From positions 2,707,001 through 2,771,000 of the forward strand of contig JAQPZY010001419.1 of assembly GCA_029931535.1 (NCBI GenBank): a stretch of DNA of 64,000 bases, given 5' to 3'. Below are positions 11,863 through 24,600 of this stretch, piece by piece. The number at the start of each line of letters is the position of its first letter. Within the stretch, counting starts at the first letter, position 1. The stretch comes from Margaritifera margaritifera (taxonomy: Eukaryota > Mollusca > Bivalvia > Unionida > Margaritiferidae). The notes under the pieces were generated by a model. That model did no database searches and was not told the origin of the DNA. It saw only the letters and a list, made by a program, of their open reading frames with translations. Position numbers and translations under genes: made by a program.

Positions 11863-13286
11863 ATACCGGCTTACCTTATTCTTGCGGTACTAAACAAGAA
11901 ATAAAAAACACAAAAAACAAAAAAGACAATAATTTAGTCATCAATGAAAGTTGCCATACTTGTTTATTTATCATTTATCTCCAATCATGTATTCAAAAAA
12001 TATTGTAAATGATGCCAATTTTTCCAATAAACAACCTCCAACAGAACATAATGTGTCTACCACAATAAAAAATGAGATTCTTGTATTCTTGCGGCAAATG
12101 ATGAAATAGCTGTAAAGGGGCCCAAACAGGGTATGAAATGAACATGATGTCAGTAATAATACATCAAATCATGATGCGTAGCAGAAAACTTAAAATTAAC
12201 AGTTTTAAAATATTAAATATTTATAGTGATGAATCTATGCAATTATATATTCAGTTATTCTCTGAAGAGGTAGTGCGAGCACCTGAAAACACATTTTCTC
12301 CTCGATACTCGAATTTTAAGTATAGCGAGTCCACTACATTTTCCCTAATTTACAATCATTAGCTGCTTGCAATTAATACGCTTCTCGGGATCGGCAACTT
12401 TGGACTCTTTCAGACCTATGATCTCATACACATTGCTATTATATTTGTTAAAAGGCACCTGCTGTTCTATTGATGATTTTGTGAGGTGCTTTTTTTAAAA
12501 TTAGCAACAACAACAAAAAATTCTTTGCAAAATTGTGTCCTCTACATTTTGTTATATCATTTACTGCATTACTTGCACATCTTTAATGGACATGATATCA
12601 AAGGAATAGATCCTGTACTTTCTGGAGGCAACTGTGGTGTTTTCTGGAAACATGCCTCTTCCATTTTCACTCCTTTAGTTCCCTCTTTATTAAGTATAAG
12701 AAATAATTGCCTATTACATATATATTACAGGTTTTCTCGTAATGTAGTAACAGATTTTCTTGTAATGTAGTAATTAATATGGATTACTGGCATAATTTCA
12801 TTTATATATTTTGGCATATCATAAATTATATCAATAGATTGAGTCATGCACGGTTGCAACATTCCGGACGACGTCAAGTTTCAATACATCGACCCTTATT
12901 CTCTACCATGATTTTGGCAATGAGTGATATGAAAACAAGGTCACTCATGTGACAATGCTTGCATCATTGTAAACAATAATGAAGTCGATGACCTTATTCA
13001 GCCATACAGGACGTGATTCGGCTTACGGTATGAGACGCAGGAGGCTTGTATATAGACATGGAATAAAGGGAAAGTAGGTCTTAGATACATTTTGTATTGT
13101 TTCATTATTTTCTTATTTATTTCCAAAAAAGGAAACATTGTTGATAAAATTTGTTATTGGTTAAGATCAAACACTTCTGTTTAACAAAACTGCAGTTATA
13201 AACGACCGGCAGATGGTGCAAGTATCTATTTACAACGAAAATAGTCAATACCACGTGAATAGGCAACCCGCAGGAATATGAGAAAC

Positions 13287-13289
<3 letters not shown>
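10915..13289. other. Gene-poor AT-rich sequence
   Basis: Contains an AT/GT microsatellite near 11797-11862 and short chance frames. No exon, transposon motif or RNA gene was recognised. Confidence 0.35.
11797..11862. repeat. (AT)n followed by (GT)n microsatellite
   Basis: Alternating A/T to about 11844, then TGTGTG to about 11862. Its translation gives runs of YIYI and CVCV, which are not a real protein. Confidence 0.9.

Positions 13290-13361
<72 letters not shown>
13290..13361. repeat. (AT)n microsatellite
   Basis: About 72 bases of alternating T and A. Confidence 0.9.
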
Positions 13362-13363
<2 letters not shown>

Positions 13364-14137
13364 AAACTATAGAGGAAAAAAGTGTGAATATTTCATAGAA
13401 CTAAAGTATAGTCTAGATTTTCAGTTGAAACTCAAATTACCATATTTCTTTCCTTGTTACCTTCTGACATGGGACACACAGTACAAACTTGTTCAAGATG
13501 ATGACACGCTTAAATATCTTTTCGAAACCAATAAAGCGTCGCCGTAACATAGATTAGATTATTATTATTATTGGGGGCGCTCTGCAGATAATACGTGCTT
13601 CTGACAGAGTGACAGGTGTAAGATGAAGTTGTTTGCATTTGCAACATGCACAATGGAGAGAATGTTGACATACCTCAATGCTACTTTCATGTACTGTGGC
13701 TGAAATTTCTTTACATATTGTACTTGTGGAATTTGGACATGATCTACGCACACAGCTGACAGAAATGGCCTCTCCAAAGTACTCGAGAAATCAGCCTGAA
13801 TTAGTCAAAAGTACACTATTTTCAGCAGTTATTTAAATAGGGAAACGAATTTTGCCAGAGTAGGCAATACCAGCCTCTGAAAGTAATATGAATGAATTAC
13901 GAAATATATAAAAAGTAAAAGAAGTTATCGGCTCTTTTTTTTAAAATTTACCTTTGAAGTCCAGGAAGTGAAATTGACCAAGCGGAGCTAGTAGTTTTTT
14001 TGAGAGATGCACATCTAAAGTAAGACCAAGCTGTATACTCTACAACCCAAATTGAACCTTTCAATCTTTTTTTGTGGACACCTCTTAGCCCTTCCCAGCA
14101 TATATAGCTGGTTAGAACTGTAGAGGCGACCTCGCAT

Positions 14138-14142
<5 letters not shown>

Positions 14143-14231
<89 letters not shown>
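14143..14231. repeat. (AT)n microsatellite
   Basis: Nearly 90 bases of alternating A and T. Confidence 0.9.
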
Positions 14232-14233
<2 letters not shown>

Positions 14234-14590
14234 AAAAAGAATTTAAATCATTTATTCTTTTGTTAATTTGGATTGCGATTCTTCTAGGGTTTCCTAAAGG
14301 TTCAAATTTTCTCGGGTTCAGGGTTTCTAGGTCCGCACTTTCCTCCCAACAGGTATTTCCTGTTGGGCCGATTTCCTTTCCTTTCCACCCTGAGTCAGTT
14401 TCTAACCTTGAGTGACCTCTGCCCTGAGGTCTTATTTCAGTTTGTTAATTTTGTATATTTTTAATTTCTTTAAATGTTTATGTTTTATATTTTATGTTAA
14501 ATTTTGGGCTTTTTTTTCCAAATTTTCAAAGTCATATTCTAATTGTTATTTATATAGGTGTGTGCATGTGTGGTGGCTTACCTGTCACCC

Positions 14591-14593
<3 letters not shown>

Positions 14594-14659
<66 letters not shown>
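14594..14659. repeat. (CT)n microsatellite
   Basis: About 66 bases of CT repeats. Confidence 0.9.
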
Positions 14660-14662
<3 letters not shown>

Positions 14663-15167
14663 GTTAGTGAGTTATATTGTTTCAGTTTTTAAGAGGTTCC
14701 TATTCTGAGGTAAATATGCCCTCAGATAGGAGTCTTTTGTTATATATTCTTATTATGAGATTATGTTTTATTTAAATTTTTTGTTTAGTATATTATGTTA
14801 GAAATATTATGTTATATTCAAATTTGATTTGGTTTCCTATTATCAGTGATACAAGTTATATTGTATTATTATATTATTTGATATAGTATATTAAATTATA
14901 TTGTTATGAAAAGTATTCAAACCTAGGCAAAGCGGGCGTGAAGGGGGGGGGGGGGAATCTCGTCCACCTGCCCAGACGGAAAGATTTTGTTTATGTTTAG
15001 ATATATTCTTGTCTTGTTTGGTTCATTTCAGGTTAGTTTTCTTATAATTATTTTATGTTTATGGTTAGTTTGGTTATAATTAGTTACATTTTAAGTTATA
15101 ATATGAGATTTGTATTCATTTTCTGATAATATTTGCATATTTGCATATTTTTTTTTTGTCATATATG

Positions 15168-15171
<4 letters not shown>

Positions 15172-15252
<81 letters not shown>
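15172..15252. repeat. (AT)n microsatellite at the 3' edge of a LINE ORF1
   Basis: Alternating A/T with one TGTA interruption. It lies just beyond the stop codon of the minus-strand ORF1 remnant, at the place where ORF2 would be expected to follow. Confidence 0.9.
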
Positions 15253-15254
<2 letters not shown>

Positions 15255-15272
15255 ATACAATAATTGTCTTAA

Positions 15273-16460
15273 TTATTTTTTCCTTGTTTGTGTTCCTTGT
15301 AGGGGGGAGATGTTCTTCCTTTTCCCCTGGTTCGATTGACTATCATCGTCTTGTTTCTGTTGTTTTACACTGCTTGGCTCCCCCTGAGGCAATTCCAGGG
15401 GGTTAGCCATATATGCTTTCTTACTTGTTGTTGTTGTATTTGCCTTAGTTTGTTGTTTTGTTGATTGTTGATCCTTGGGTGTCTCTGGTGTTGTTGTTGT
15501 ATTTGCCGTAGTTGGTTGATTTGTTGGTAGTTTTGTTGGTGGCGCTTCTGGTAGCACCACTTGTATGGTTTGGCTGTTCTTGTTTATTATATCTGTTGTT
15601 GGAACTGGTCCTTGCTGTGTTGCCACTCTTGGTGGGTTGCCTTGTTGTGTTGTTTTCTGTTGTTTTTTGTTTTCCGCTTCTTGTTGAGAAGTCGCCATCG
15701 CTGTTTGGGTCGTCGAAATTTGAAAACTTGTCACAAATTTTGTTTTTTTATAATGTCCAGTTCTGACCTGATTGGCGTGTATATTGCTTGGTCCATAGGT
15801 TCTGGCATCTGCATTTCCTTTGTTGTTGTGCACGATCTTGGGGCGTGGCCTGTATTTCCGCATTTCGGACATTTCCGGTGGAAGATGCATCCTCTATACC
15901 ACGACCTCACCATGAAGCCGTGGATATAGAAGAAAGGGGGCACTTGAATTTCCTTTCCTTTCGGTACTTGGAAAATTCTTCCTCCTGTCTGGATGTTTGG
16001 ATATGTTCTGTATGTTGCCATTCTGTATGATGTTACTTCTACGTTGTATTTCTGCTTAAAGCGTTCGACTGTGGCTTCTATCGGTATTTCTATCGGAATG
16101 CCAGTTATAAAGATGTCTACCTGTTTATTCGCTATATGTCGTTCTATCTATTGGTGATGGTACTTTGACTGTAGCGTATTTAACTCCAATTTGTAAGATA
16201 CTTTTGTTCAGTAATGGTTTTTCTCCCTTGGGGTGTAGCGTTACGATGCCTTCTCCATCCCATGTGAGGGCTTGTATTTCATTTATATTTACTCCATTTT
16301 CTTGCAATGCCCTGAGTGTTTCCTCACTGTTCGGCCTTTGTTCCTTTGGATAGTGCGACACATCAATTGCTTGAACGCCTGGTCTCCTTGCCGCCACTAG
16401 CGTTCCGCCTTGTTGCGTGAAGGTTGTTGTTGTTTTGAAATATTGCTGTAGCACGGGCAT
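15273..16460 (-). pseudogene. LINE ORF1 (gag-like, CCHC knuckle), frameshifted
   Basis: On the minus strand the protein begins MPVLQQYFK at 16460. It continues through a region with GVKYATVKVPSP, shifts frame near 16130 into an RRM-like stretch (DIFITGIPIEIP), reaches a zinc knuckle CPKCGNTGHAPRSC (C-x2-C-x4-H-x4-C) near 15870, shifts frame again near 15760, and ends in a Thr/Gln/Pro-rich tail with KRKNISPLQG before a stop at 15273. This order is typical of ORF1 of non-LTR elements, whose product binds the element RNA. At least two frameshifts make it a pseudogene. No ORF2 follows; an AT microsatellite begins instead. Confidence 0.75.
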
Positions 16461-16996
16461 TTTGTGCTTTTGTGCTTTCCTATCGTACTGCGTTGATTCA
16501 GCTTTTTATACAGATAGCAATTCAAATGCTTATAGCATATGTATATAGTCACAAATAATATTCACAGTAGACCAATAAAGGTCAGGCAATGCATATATAT
16601 CATATAATTTGTTTTCACATGTGAAACACGTAAAAATGTTCAAAAGTTCATTTTGTCTTAATGTTCCAAGATTTTGTTTTATATCATAATACTTGCAAAA
16701 GTGTCGAAGATCCTATACTGCAGGCTCGCTGTCCCTTCCTCCGGTGGGTTGCTTGGTTCGGGCCATGTTCAGAATTTTTTTCGTCAACAACTTTCCTTCG
16801 CAAGTATCAGTGTCAGAATCAATCAATCATACACCAAAATAAAGGGAATTGAAAGTTCTTTTAACAATATCTAAGATATACAAGGTCTTTTTTAAATAGC
16901 CAGGACAACCAGTGAGGAAAACCTGGGTAATTCTTTTTCTTTAAAAATCTAATCTATGCAAAGTACGAAACTGGAGAGTGCCACCTATTATTGTTA

Positions 16997-17032
<36 letters not shown>

Positions 17033-17167
17033 TTTTAAGGGAAGTAACTCTAGATTCCGAGAAGATTACTATTCTAATATTGAATTAGAATGTATATAAA
17101 AATCATCTGGTAAAAGTAAGTTAAATGTGCTCGTATCATTTTATTGTAATGATAAAAGAACTACAAC
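16461..17167. other. No gene recognised; (ATT)n tract
   Basis: AT-rich sequence with an (ATT)n run at about 16985-17029. This may include the 5' UTR of the ORF1 remnant. Confidence 0.35.
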
Positions 17168-18130
17168 TATGAATCGTACACCACCTTCGGTCTTCCAAAG
17201 TATTTACCTGTGCCAGTTACTATCTAGCTGAGGATTATTTAATCCCTTGATACCTTACAAAATTTCAAATCAAGCCTCGTTCCCTCTGCACAACCTTTTT
17301 TAATTTGGAAAAATAAAGTTGTTAATGGCGAGAGCAATGTTATACAAATGCTATTTATAGTACAAGCACAGCCTAATACATGTCGTACGTTGAATCGTTG
17401 CGACGCGGAATCTCGCGCAGGTAAAACTTAAAGTCGGTACATTTATACTGTATAAAACTTCTACAATACCATCCACTATAATCAGTAAAATAAAATAAAG
17501 GCTACGAAACTACAGTGAAAAACATTATCTGAATCATAAAAATGTAATGTAAGTAGAATATAGACTTCATCATTTTGTTCTTAATTATATGCCACGCATT
17601 TCAAAATAATGCAATCTGAATAAAAATGGCTTTGTAATATTTTTTGTAACATTCATAATTAAGTAGCATTTAAATTGTTAGTGCTTAGACTACATTTAAA
17701 GTAATAATTAAAATATTCAGATGACAATATTTTTTACACTTTTTCTATTACCAAATCAGCGATGAATACAAATAAAGATAGAAATGTGAAATCAAATAGT
17801 TTATACTTTTATTGTAATGTGCATGGTTGTGATGTGGATCTATACTGTATAACCATGCAAAATGCCTACTACTTTAATGACTATGGCTATAATAAATGGA
17901 TACAAAACAACATTAACAAAATTCTCTAAATCATATGTCATTCCCTAAATTATAAATATGTCAGATAATTAGATTATAGATTTGTATCATTTTTATATAT
18001 GTTAAACATTCCACAAAAATGCAGTATGAACATAAGTGTCTTCACCATCTAAATATATTTAATTCATATTTACATGGCATTTAGCATGCCAGCAATTTGA
18101 TTAACATTTAAAAAGAGCATGTAATGTAGA

Positions 18131-18191
<61 letters not shown>

Positions 18192-18660
18192 GATGTTGTT
18201 GAAAATACAAATAATCCCTAAGTGTAAGTGTAAATGTCTGATAAATATATAAATCATTAATCACTCTTATTAAGATTATTTATTTTACAATCTGATTCAA
18301 TTTCTTAATTTTAAAATTGTGATAAAAAATATCAGCATTATTATACAATATTATTTCTATTTATTTTTTGTATTCATTTTTGATTTGGGAAAAAAGTATT
18401 GTGATCTGAATATTTTAATTATTATTTTAATTATTACTTATTCTGCATGCATGTGTATATGTTTGTGTTTGGGGTTTTTTTGTCTTCAATAATAATAATA
18501 ATGTCTAAATTACTTGCTATTTTAAATGTACTTAATTATGATTTTTACAAAAATATTATAATGCCATTTTTATTCAGACTGCATTATTTTGGAATGTGTA
18601 GCATATAATTGACAAAGAAATGATAAAGTCTATATTCTACTTACATATTCACTTTTTAAA
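17168..18660. mobile_element. Large fold-back element, copy A (right arm truncated)
   Basis: The left arm starts at ATGAATCGTACACCACCT and its sequence returns in inverted order on the right: for example the stretch around 17545-17625 pairs with about 18560-18650. An (ATT)n run at about 18133-18191 lies near the hinge. The copy is homologous over most of its length to copy B at 23418-27405, and carries the uninterrupted site CCTAATACATGTCG that is split in copy B. The outer 300 bp of the right arm are missing. No transposase is visible. Confidence 0.7.
18133..18191. repeat. (ATT)n microsatellite near the hinge of fold-back copy A
   Basis: About 59 bases of ATT repeats between the two arms. 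Confidence 0.9.
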
Positions 18661-19588
18661 GAAAGTTTCGTTCAACATGCCCGTTCCTAGGTTAAATCAT
18701 TTAAATTTGTTGTACTTTATACACTTCCAGGATTGATGTACATCATCTTGATTTTAAATGTGATTCAATCCCAAAATAGGGATGGTGGATATAAATTTAA
18801 AATTTTGTTCTAAGGTTCTGACTAATTACAGAGCTTATGTCAGAGATATAGTATCTGCCAGTCCTTTAAATTCTCTAACTTCTGATGCCTATATATGTGT
18901 ACATACTGATCAAAGTTGTACTTACCATATATCTCAGGATATACATGTTATAATCCAACGTAAAAGATCACATGAATGTTATAAATCGAGTAGAACATGT
19001 GTACAACATATTGATTTCTACAAAATTTAAAACTTGCCTCAAAAGCTATACCACGTAGCGGCTAGGTGTCCAACAGTATGATACGTGAGTTTAAATTTTT
19101 CGTGGTAAACAAATGTTGCATGCATTATAAATAGTAACTGTATTTAGGTCAAAGGAGATATCGGCTTAGACTGCAGACATGTTTCTAGTCTTGCATTAGC
19201 CCTCATGTCATTTACGCGAACCTTACAAAATGATATTTTATTAGTCATCGTCAAACAAGACACTTCTTCATGAGTACATTTTATTTAATATTCCTGCTGC
19301 TACTACTCTTGCTTCCTTCCATCCCCTCCTCATCTTGATGCAAACAGGATCCAGGGATTTAATTTTTATATATATATAAAAGTCAGCTTGACCAGGGCTG
19401 ACTGGAAAATTGAACTTGCCTTTCGGAAATATGAGCTTGCCCCAAACATCATATCCCAACATGAGTAAAAAACGAAGATAAAATTCAATATCTGATATTT
19501 TAAGGAAATCACGTTATATTTATTTTAACTTTTGTTTTCTATTTCTCTTTTTTGGCACCTGTAAACTATATCCCAATAATTAAAGTTA

Positions 19589-19646
<58 letters not shown>

Positions 19647-19780
19647 TACATGTAGGTAACTATGAAGATGAGAAAGAGTTAGAATGCAGATATAGTCGGA
19701 AGAGAAGAAACAGACATGTACATGTATATAGACAAGTAAATGGATAGACAGAAAAGGCTTTGGAAACAGCTACATTTTTA

Positions 19781-19811
<31 letters not shown>

Positions 19812-20255
19812 GAGAGAGAGTGAGATTGAACTAAAAAATTAAACAACCAATAACAGAACTGCGTTAATTTAATTTCAATGATGTTTTAATATATAACATT
19901 TTTTCTTTGTCTACTTTTCCACTTAAGCTCAAATGATCATGCAGATTTAAGTATACATCCAGTAAACAAAACAAGGTAAATGAGTCCATCACTATAGTAT
20001 TTCATAAATATCAACGAGTTTTCTCTGCTTTTTTTTCTGGGGTGTGTTGTGTCCACTCACGTCTGCTTCCGCTTCCACATTAACAATTATCATCTAGTCA
20101 TCTTGAAACTGGCGACATACATCAACATATTTGACAAACGGACTTTTGAGAATTATTTGAGAACACTTATTTTGTATCCATTTAATTGTTTGCTAAGCAG
20201 TAAGTATGTATTGACCTCCTGTAATTATCAAGTAAACAACATATCATAAACACAC
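18661..20255. other. No gene recognised; AT and AG microsatellites
   Basis: Contains (AT)n at about 19590-19640 and (AG)n at about 19782-19820. An 82-codon plus-strand frame at 18782-19030 has no recognisable motif or splice support. Confidence 0.35.
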
Positions 20256-20353
20256 CTGTGGGTGCCACATTTTCGTAACATCAATCACGTTTTGAACGAA
20301 ATCCTCTTGGTGGATAATCGCTGGAGACGAGTGCTTTTTATTTCCAAACACAT
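20256..20353 (-). CDS. Candidate 98-bp internal exon, unknown gene
   Basis: Minus-strand sequence between acceptor TTCTTTAACAG and donor CAG|GTGTGTT is open in one frame only. That frame reads VFGNKKHSSPAIIHQEDF and continues to a phase-0 end, while the other two frames have stops. No partner exon was found within reach, and I do not recognise the family. It may be an exon of a cellular gene with long introns or a chance structure. Confidence 0.3.
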
Positions 20354-21115
20354 CTGTTAAAGAAATCGCACGAGTTATATTATTAACAATCAACCCCTGA
20401 TCACATTAACATGGGCGACATGAATCAAAACAATCTTTGACAAGCCGATTGTTTAGAATCGGTAAGCTGATAACTGCCCGAAGCTATATAACTTTAACGT
20501 GTCTAAGGACATGAAAGTCGGCGAATCCCAGATACGTACAAATATTGCGATTAAAACGTAACTGATCGGTTAAAATATAAATATTTATTCCTTATTTGTT
20601 AAAACTTGCTTTAAATAGTAAATATTCACATTATCACGACTGCGCGAGAAAATGCGTGCCTGACCTTGACATTGACGACAAGATACTATAGATCATAAAT
20701 GAAAGAAACCGTGGTCAGTTATGTAGAAGAATGCGGTACATATAAACATTACATAAAGGTGCTGATATACCGTTTATACATACTGTGGCGAGATCGCTGG
20801 GTATAAAACTCGGAGAACATAAAGCATTATGAACTGAACGCGACCCCTTGTCGGTAAAATAGCTCGCACAGAACTAGTGTTTTATGTATTTTACCCAGAC
20901 CACAGACGTTAAATAAAATTTCTTGGATAGCACTCTCTTTCAATTTTGTGAACTTGGGCAAGTGCCTTGCAAACTTAAGATTGCCCGAGGGTCAACTTAA
21001 AGGCCTCTTAGCTTATATAGCTAGAGGTCCGAGAGGTGTCCACAAATAAAGACCATGCCCGAAGCGAATTTGAGCTTGTCCCAGGAGTCGGGCAAGTGGA
21101 TTTTTAAATCCCTGC

Positions 21116-21146
<31 letters not shown>

Positions 21147-23017
21147 AGGGATGCATTTTACAACTTTCACTTGTCCCAAGTGGATCATTTTCTTCTTTTG
21201 TATTCTACGAACGCTAGCGTGTATGTTTGTGCAAAAATAACAAAAGTTAAAAATACTATGTTAGGGTTACAATTTAGAATTCAGAAATGTATTGTCAATC
21301 CAATTGTGTAATGTAGTTATCATTGCTTTAAAACCTGACTATAATTTGAACAGTGTCACGAAAACAGTATATTTCTCACGGTATAATCTGCATCGCAAAT
21401 ACAGCGTTATATTGTTGATGTTGTTACGACTCTAGGTCATAAAAATATGTAACAGCAAGAAAGTGAAACCAACAATGTAAAGAAAATCAACAAGCAATTT
21501 ATTTCTAGACAATTAAAATGAAAATTAAAAAAACACTCACAATAATGTGGATTAAAGTCCAAACAATCCAATAATCCTGAGTGTACTAATCACAAGTCCA
21601 AAATATAAAATGTTCTGAATTAATTCCAGTAGCACTGAAGGTACTGATATGCCAGTAGTCTTGAATGTCCTGATGTACCAGGAGTTTTGAATGTCCTGAT
21701 GTACCACAATGATGTAATCCAGAATGTCTTTCAATGATTTCAAAAAATCCTAAAGTTATGTATTAATCCCCCAAAGTCCTAAGTCTATGAGCACTTTAGT
21801 ATTTCCAATGAATATTTATACAAAAAACCCCACACAATTCCTCTCTCTCTCTGAATTAGCTCTGATTTTCACAACACAACTATGAACATCTGATTATGAA
21901 ACCAAATTCCTTAATGACTTATAGTTAGCATAGGAATGAAATACTGTTTACCAAACTTGTAATATATAAACACAGGACACCTGACAGAATTTTCTAGAAA
22001 ATCATATGCCTACATGACAAAAATCAGTAATTCTTGTGGAGAAACCAATCTAATTGTAAACAAAAGCAACCCTGACCTCGAATTCTAAGTAAACAAATTG
22101 TTTACATCCTACAACCAAGGACAAAGTTAAATATGTAGGACAAAAGTTAAATACAGAAACATTATACATAACAATGTATACATTTTCTATAAGTCGTACC
22201 AACATACACATTAGACACCTATCTGTTTTGGGTTATTAAAAAAATGGACAAAATTATACCCACACCCGTATATAAATTTCAAAATATGTGAGAAATCGCA
22301 ATGTAGATTTATAACATTTACATGTTTTAAAGCGCTGTTCCCAGCTAGCAGTCTTATCAGGGTGTTTCTGAAGTGGACTGAGTAATTCCACAGATAAAAT
22401 AGAATAGAGGAAGAAACAAATGCTGTTTATATTATATATAAAAAAAAAACAATAAAACGAACCAAATGAAAAGTCAATTTATATTTTGTATTCGATGTTT
22501 TAAAGGGTTGAAAGGCAGACATAAAAAATTACTGGAGGGAGATTGAAAACAAATTGCAAAATATACTGTAATATTAAGCCTTTTCAAAAATGAGAAATAT
22601 GGATACAATATCCTCCCACTGGCAAAGATGGCCTCTAATTTCCTCGTCTTTTAATTCTTTTCTATGTTTATTATTCGGATGATATTTTATCATTTTATAG
22701 GGAAAATAGAAACGCACACAAAATCATTTTAAGTCTAAATAACTCAGTACAGATGTCTTATAGCTTATTTTAAGTAAATAGAATGTACAAGAAATACAGT
22801 GATAACGACATAGAGGGCAACATTGGTAAGAACTACCCTTAAGATGCATACGTCTAAAGATTATACGATATTTTACAACGGCTGACTCTCGAGTCGATGT
22901 GGGGAAAATCCGTGCTCGTTAAACCTAGGGCTGTGCGATGCGCATGTGCCAGTTTCATTATTATTACTAAATCTTACCGATAAATATATCTCCAAGGTTG
23001 CTCTTCGATCCGCATGA
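20354..23017. other. No gene recognised; dispersed-repeat-like sequence
   Basis: Includes a GT microsatellite at about 21115-21142 and a short tandem duplication near 21658-21705 (GAATGTCCTGATGTACCA twice). A motif TTGTGGACACCTCT occurs here in inverted orientation at about 21030 and again near 14077, suggesting a dispersed repeat. No exon could be supported. Confidence 0.4.
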
Positions 23018-23277
23018 GATCCATACAGTGTTGGCGCGAGAGAGAGGATGAGGTCGTTTGCCCTGGGCGCAGGACGAGGTGGGTGGGTGGGTAACGGGGG
23101 CGCCGTCGAGAACTTTTTTTTGCAGCTGTAACCGGGACGTAGATGGTGGTGGTGGTGGGGTTGGGAGTTGGAGGTTGGCAACTGACAGAAAAACTGTTCT
23201 CTCTGGCAAAGTAGGGGTGCCACTAAAGAGCATTGCCCCCGGTCGACTCCAACCCTCGCGCCGACACTGGATCCATA
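23018..23277. mobile_element. hAT-type MITE with perfect 8-bp target duplication
   Basis: A 244-bp element (23026-23269) has 15-bp terminal inverted repeats, CAGTGTTGGCGCGAG at the left against CAGTGTCGGCGCGAG read from the right (14 of 15 match). It is flanked on both sides by GATCCATA (23018-23025 and 23270-23277). An 8-bp duplication with CAG-starting ends is the signature of hAT transposons. The element is more GC-rich than its surroundings and has no transposase, so it was moved in trans. Confidence 0.9.
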
Positions 23278-24273
23278 CCTGTATACCTGGGCAGCAAACA
23301 CCAACTTATGAAGTACATGTAGGAAAATCACTTCAGCCGTAAAAATGCTTAAAGTTTCAAAATGAAAAGATATACCAAACTTAAACTAGAGCTATTATGG
23401 TCTGGACCCGTTCCATTATGAATCGTACATCACCTCCAGTTTTCGAAAGTATTTACCTGGCACAGTTACTATCTAGCTGAGGATTTTTAAAATTCCTTTA
23501 AACGTTACAAATTTCAAACCAAACCTTGTTCCATCCGAGCAAACTTGTTTAATTTGGAAACATAAAGTTGTTAACGGCGAGTGCAATGTTAAAGAAATTC
23601 TATTTATAATACAAGGACAGCCTAATAGGTTTATGGTCATTTAGGCCCAAAACCATTTCTTCCCGGGTCGATTCGGCCGTGTTGTTTCGGCCCGCTATTT
23701 CAACTGGGTCGATTCGGCCCGCATATGCGGGTCATTTCGGCCCACTATACCTTGATATAGACAGTATATAAAAAGTTTATGTACATTTAAGCAAAAGGGA
23801 GCATTGATGTATAATTTATCTAGTTAAAAATATGTAGATGCATGTAGTGTGCAAACGTGACGAGAATATTTAATAACATTTTCTCATGCCTTGTGTTTGT
23901 AATGTTTTTAATAAATTTATGAATTCAATTAAACTTGATTAAGTAGATGTTTTTCAGTGTTCGTCGTTTCTTATCATCAGCTTTATTATCGGATTGATTA
24001 ATATATGTAACTGATAATAAAATTTTTTATAGTTCTTTTCATTTTAATGACAAAATTAGTGACTATTTGTAAAGGTGTAATTGCAAAACAGTTGCAAAAG
24101 GTTTTCTCATAGTTTTATGATGAAGGGAGGTGCTAGGATTTATATTATAATCGTCCTCCTAGATCAACGCAAACAAGATTGGTTGTCTGTTTTAGAGGAA
24201 AACGTTCAAAGCACACATTTGTAACATATTTTACAACCAGAATATTTAATATAAAAAAAATAAATAAATAAAA

Positions 24274-24400
24274 ATGTACTTACCTATCTTAAAATTTCTT
24301 GAAAATGGTCGAAGTAATAAGAATCCATGTGAAAAAAGACAATGTACCAAATGTCAGAATAAAGTTTTAGGTGACGATTTCCATTACCTCGATAATCCAT

Positions 24401-24468
<68 letters not shown>

Positions 24469-24600
24469 GTTTTGTCTCTTCCCTTTTGAATACACTATGA
24501 TGGTTTATCATGTATTAAAATTTTAATTGTACTTGATTCATGTGCCTATATGTATGACCTGAGTATGATTCTTTTTCCAATAAAGTTTTGTTATGTTCTA
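24274..24600 (+). pseudogene. LINE 3' end fragment (ORF2 C-terminus and tail)
   Basis: An open stretch contains ENGRSNKNPCEKRQCTKC then LGDDFHYL and a final Cys, matching the style of the C-terminal cysteine motif of non-LTR ORF2 proteins. A (CT)n run at about 24402-24464 then breaks it. The tail after it ends with CCAATAAAG near 24578-24586, like a polyadenylation signal. It sits inside the 2.2-kb insertion and has been carried with it or inserted into it. Confidence 0.5.
24402..24464. repeat. (CT)n microsatellite
   Basis: About 63 bases of CT inside the LINE 3' fragment. Confidence 0.9.

Larger units (their letters stand above)
13362..15171. other. Gene-free, microsatellite-rich interval
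   Basis: Holds (AT)n at about 14143-14231, (CT)n at about 14594-14659, a run of 13 G at 14943-14955, and a perfect 9-bp stem-loop at 14345-14353 with 14359-14367 (CCCAACAGG, loop TATTT). A cysteine-rich minus-strand frame near 13554-13751 could not be tied to splice sites or a family. Confidence 0.45.

Noticed and set aside
11607..12008. Protein with YIYIYI and CVCVCV runs
   Set aside because: It is translation of AT and GT microsatellites. The same holds for similar frames at 13278-13547, 15110-15406 and 21055-21311.
15512..15929. Valine/leucine-rich plus-strand frames as membrane proteins
   Set aside because: They are antisense shadows of the LINE ORF1 tail, rich in Thr/Gln/Pro.
22873..23331. 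Proline/histidine-rich 152-residue minus-strand frame, or a CpG-rich promoter
   Set aside because: The GC-rich core is the hAT MITE at 23026-23269, which accounts for the composition and the open frame.
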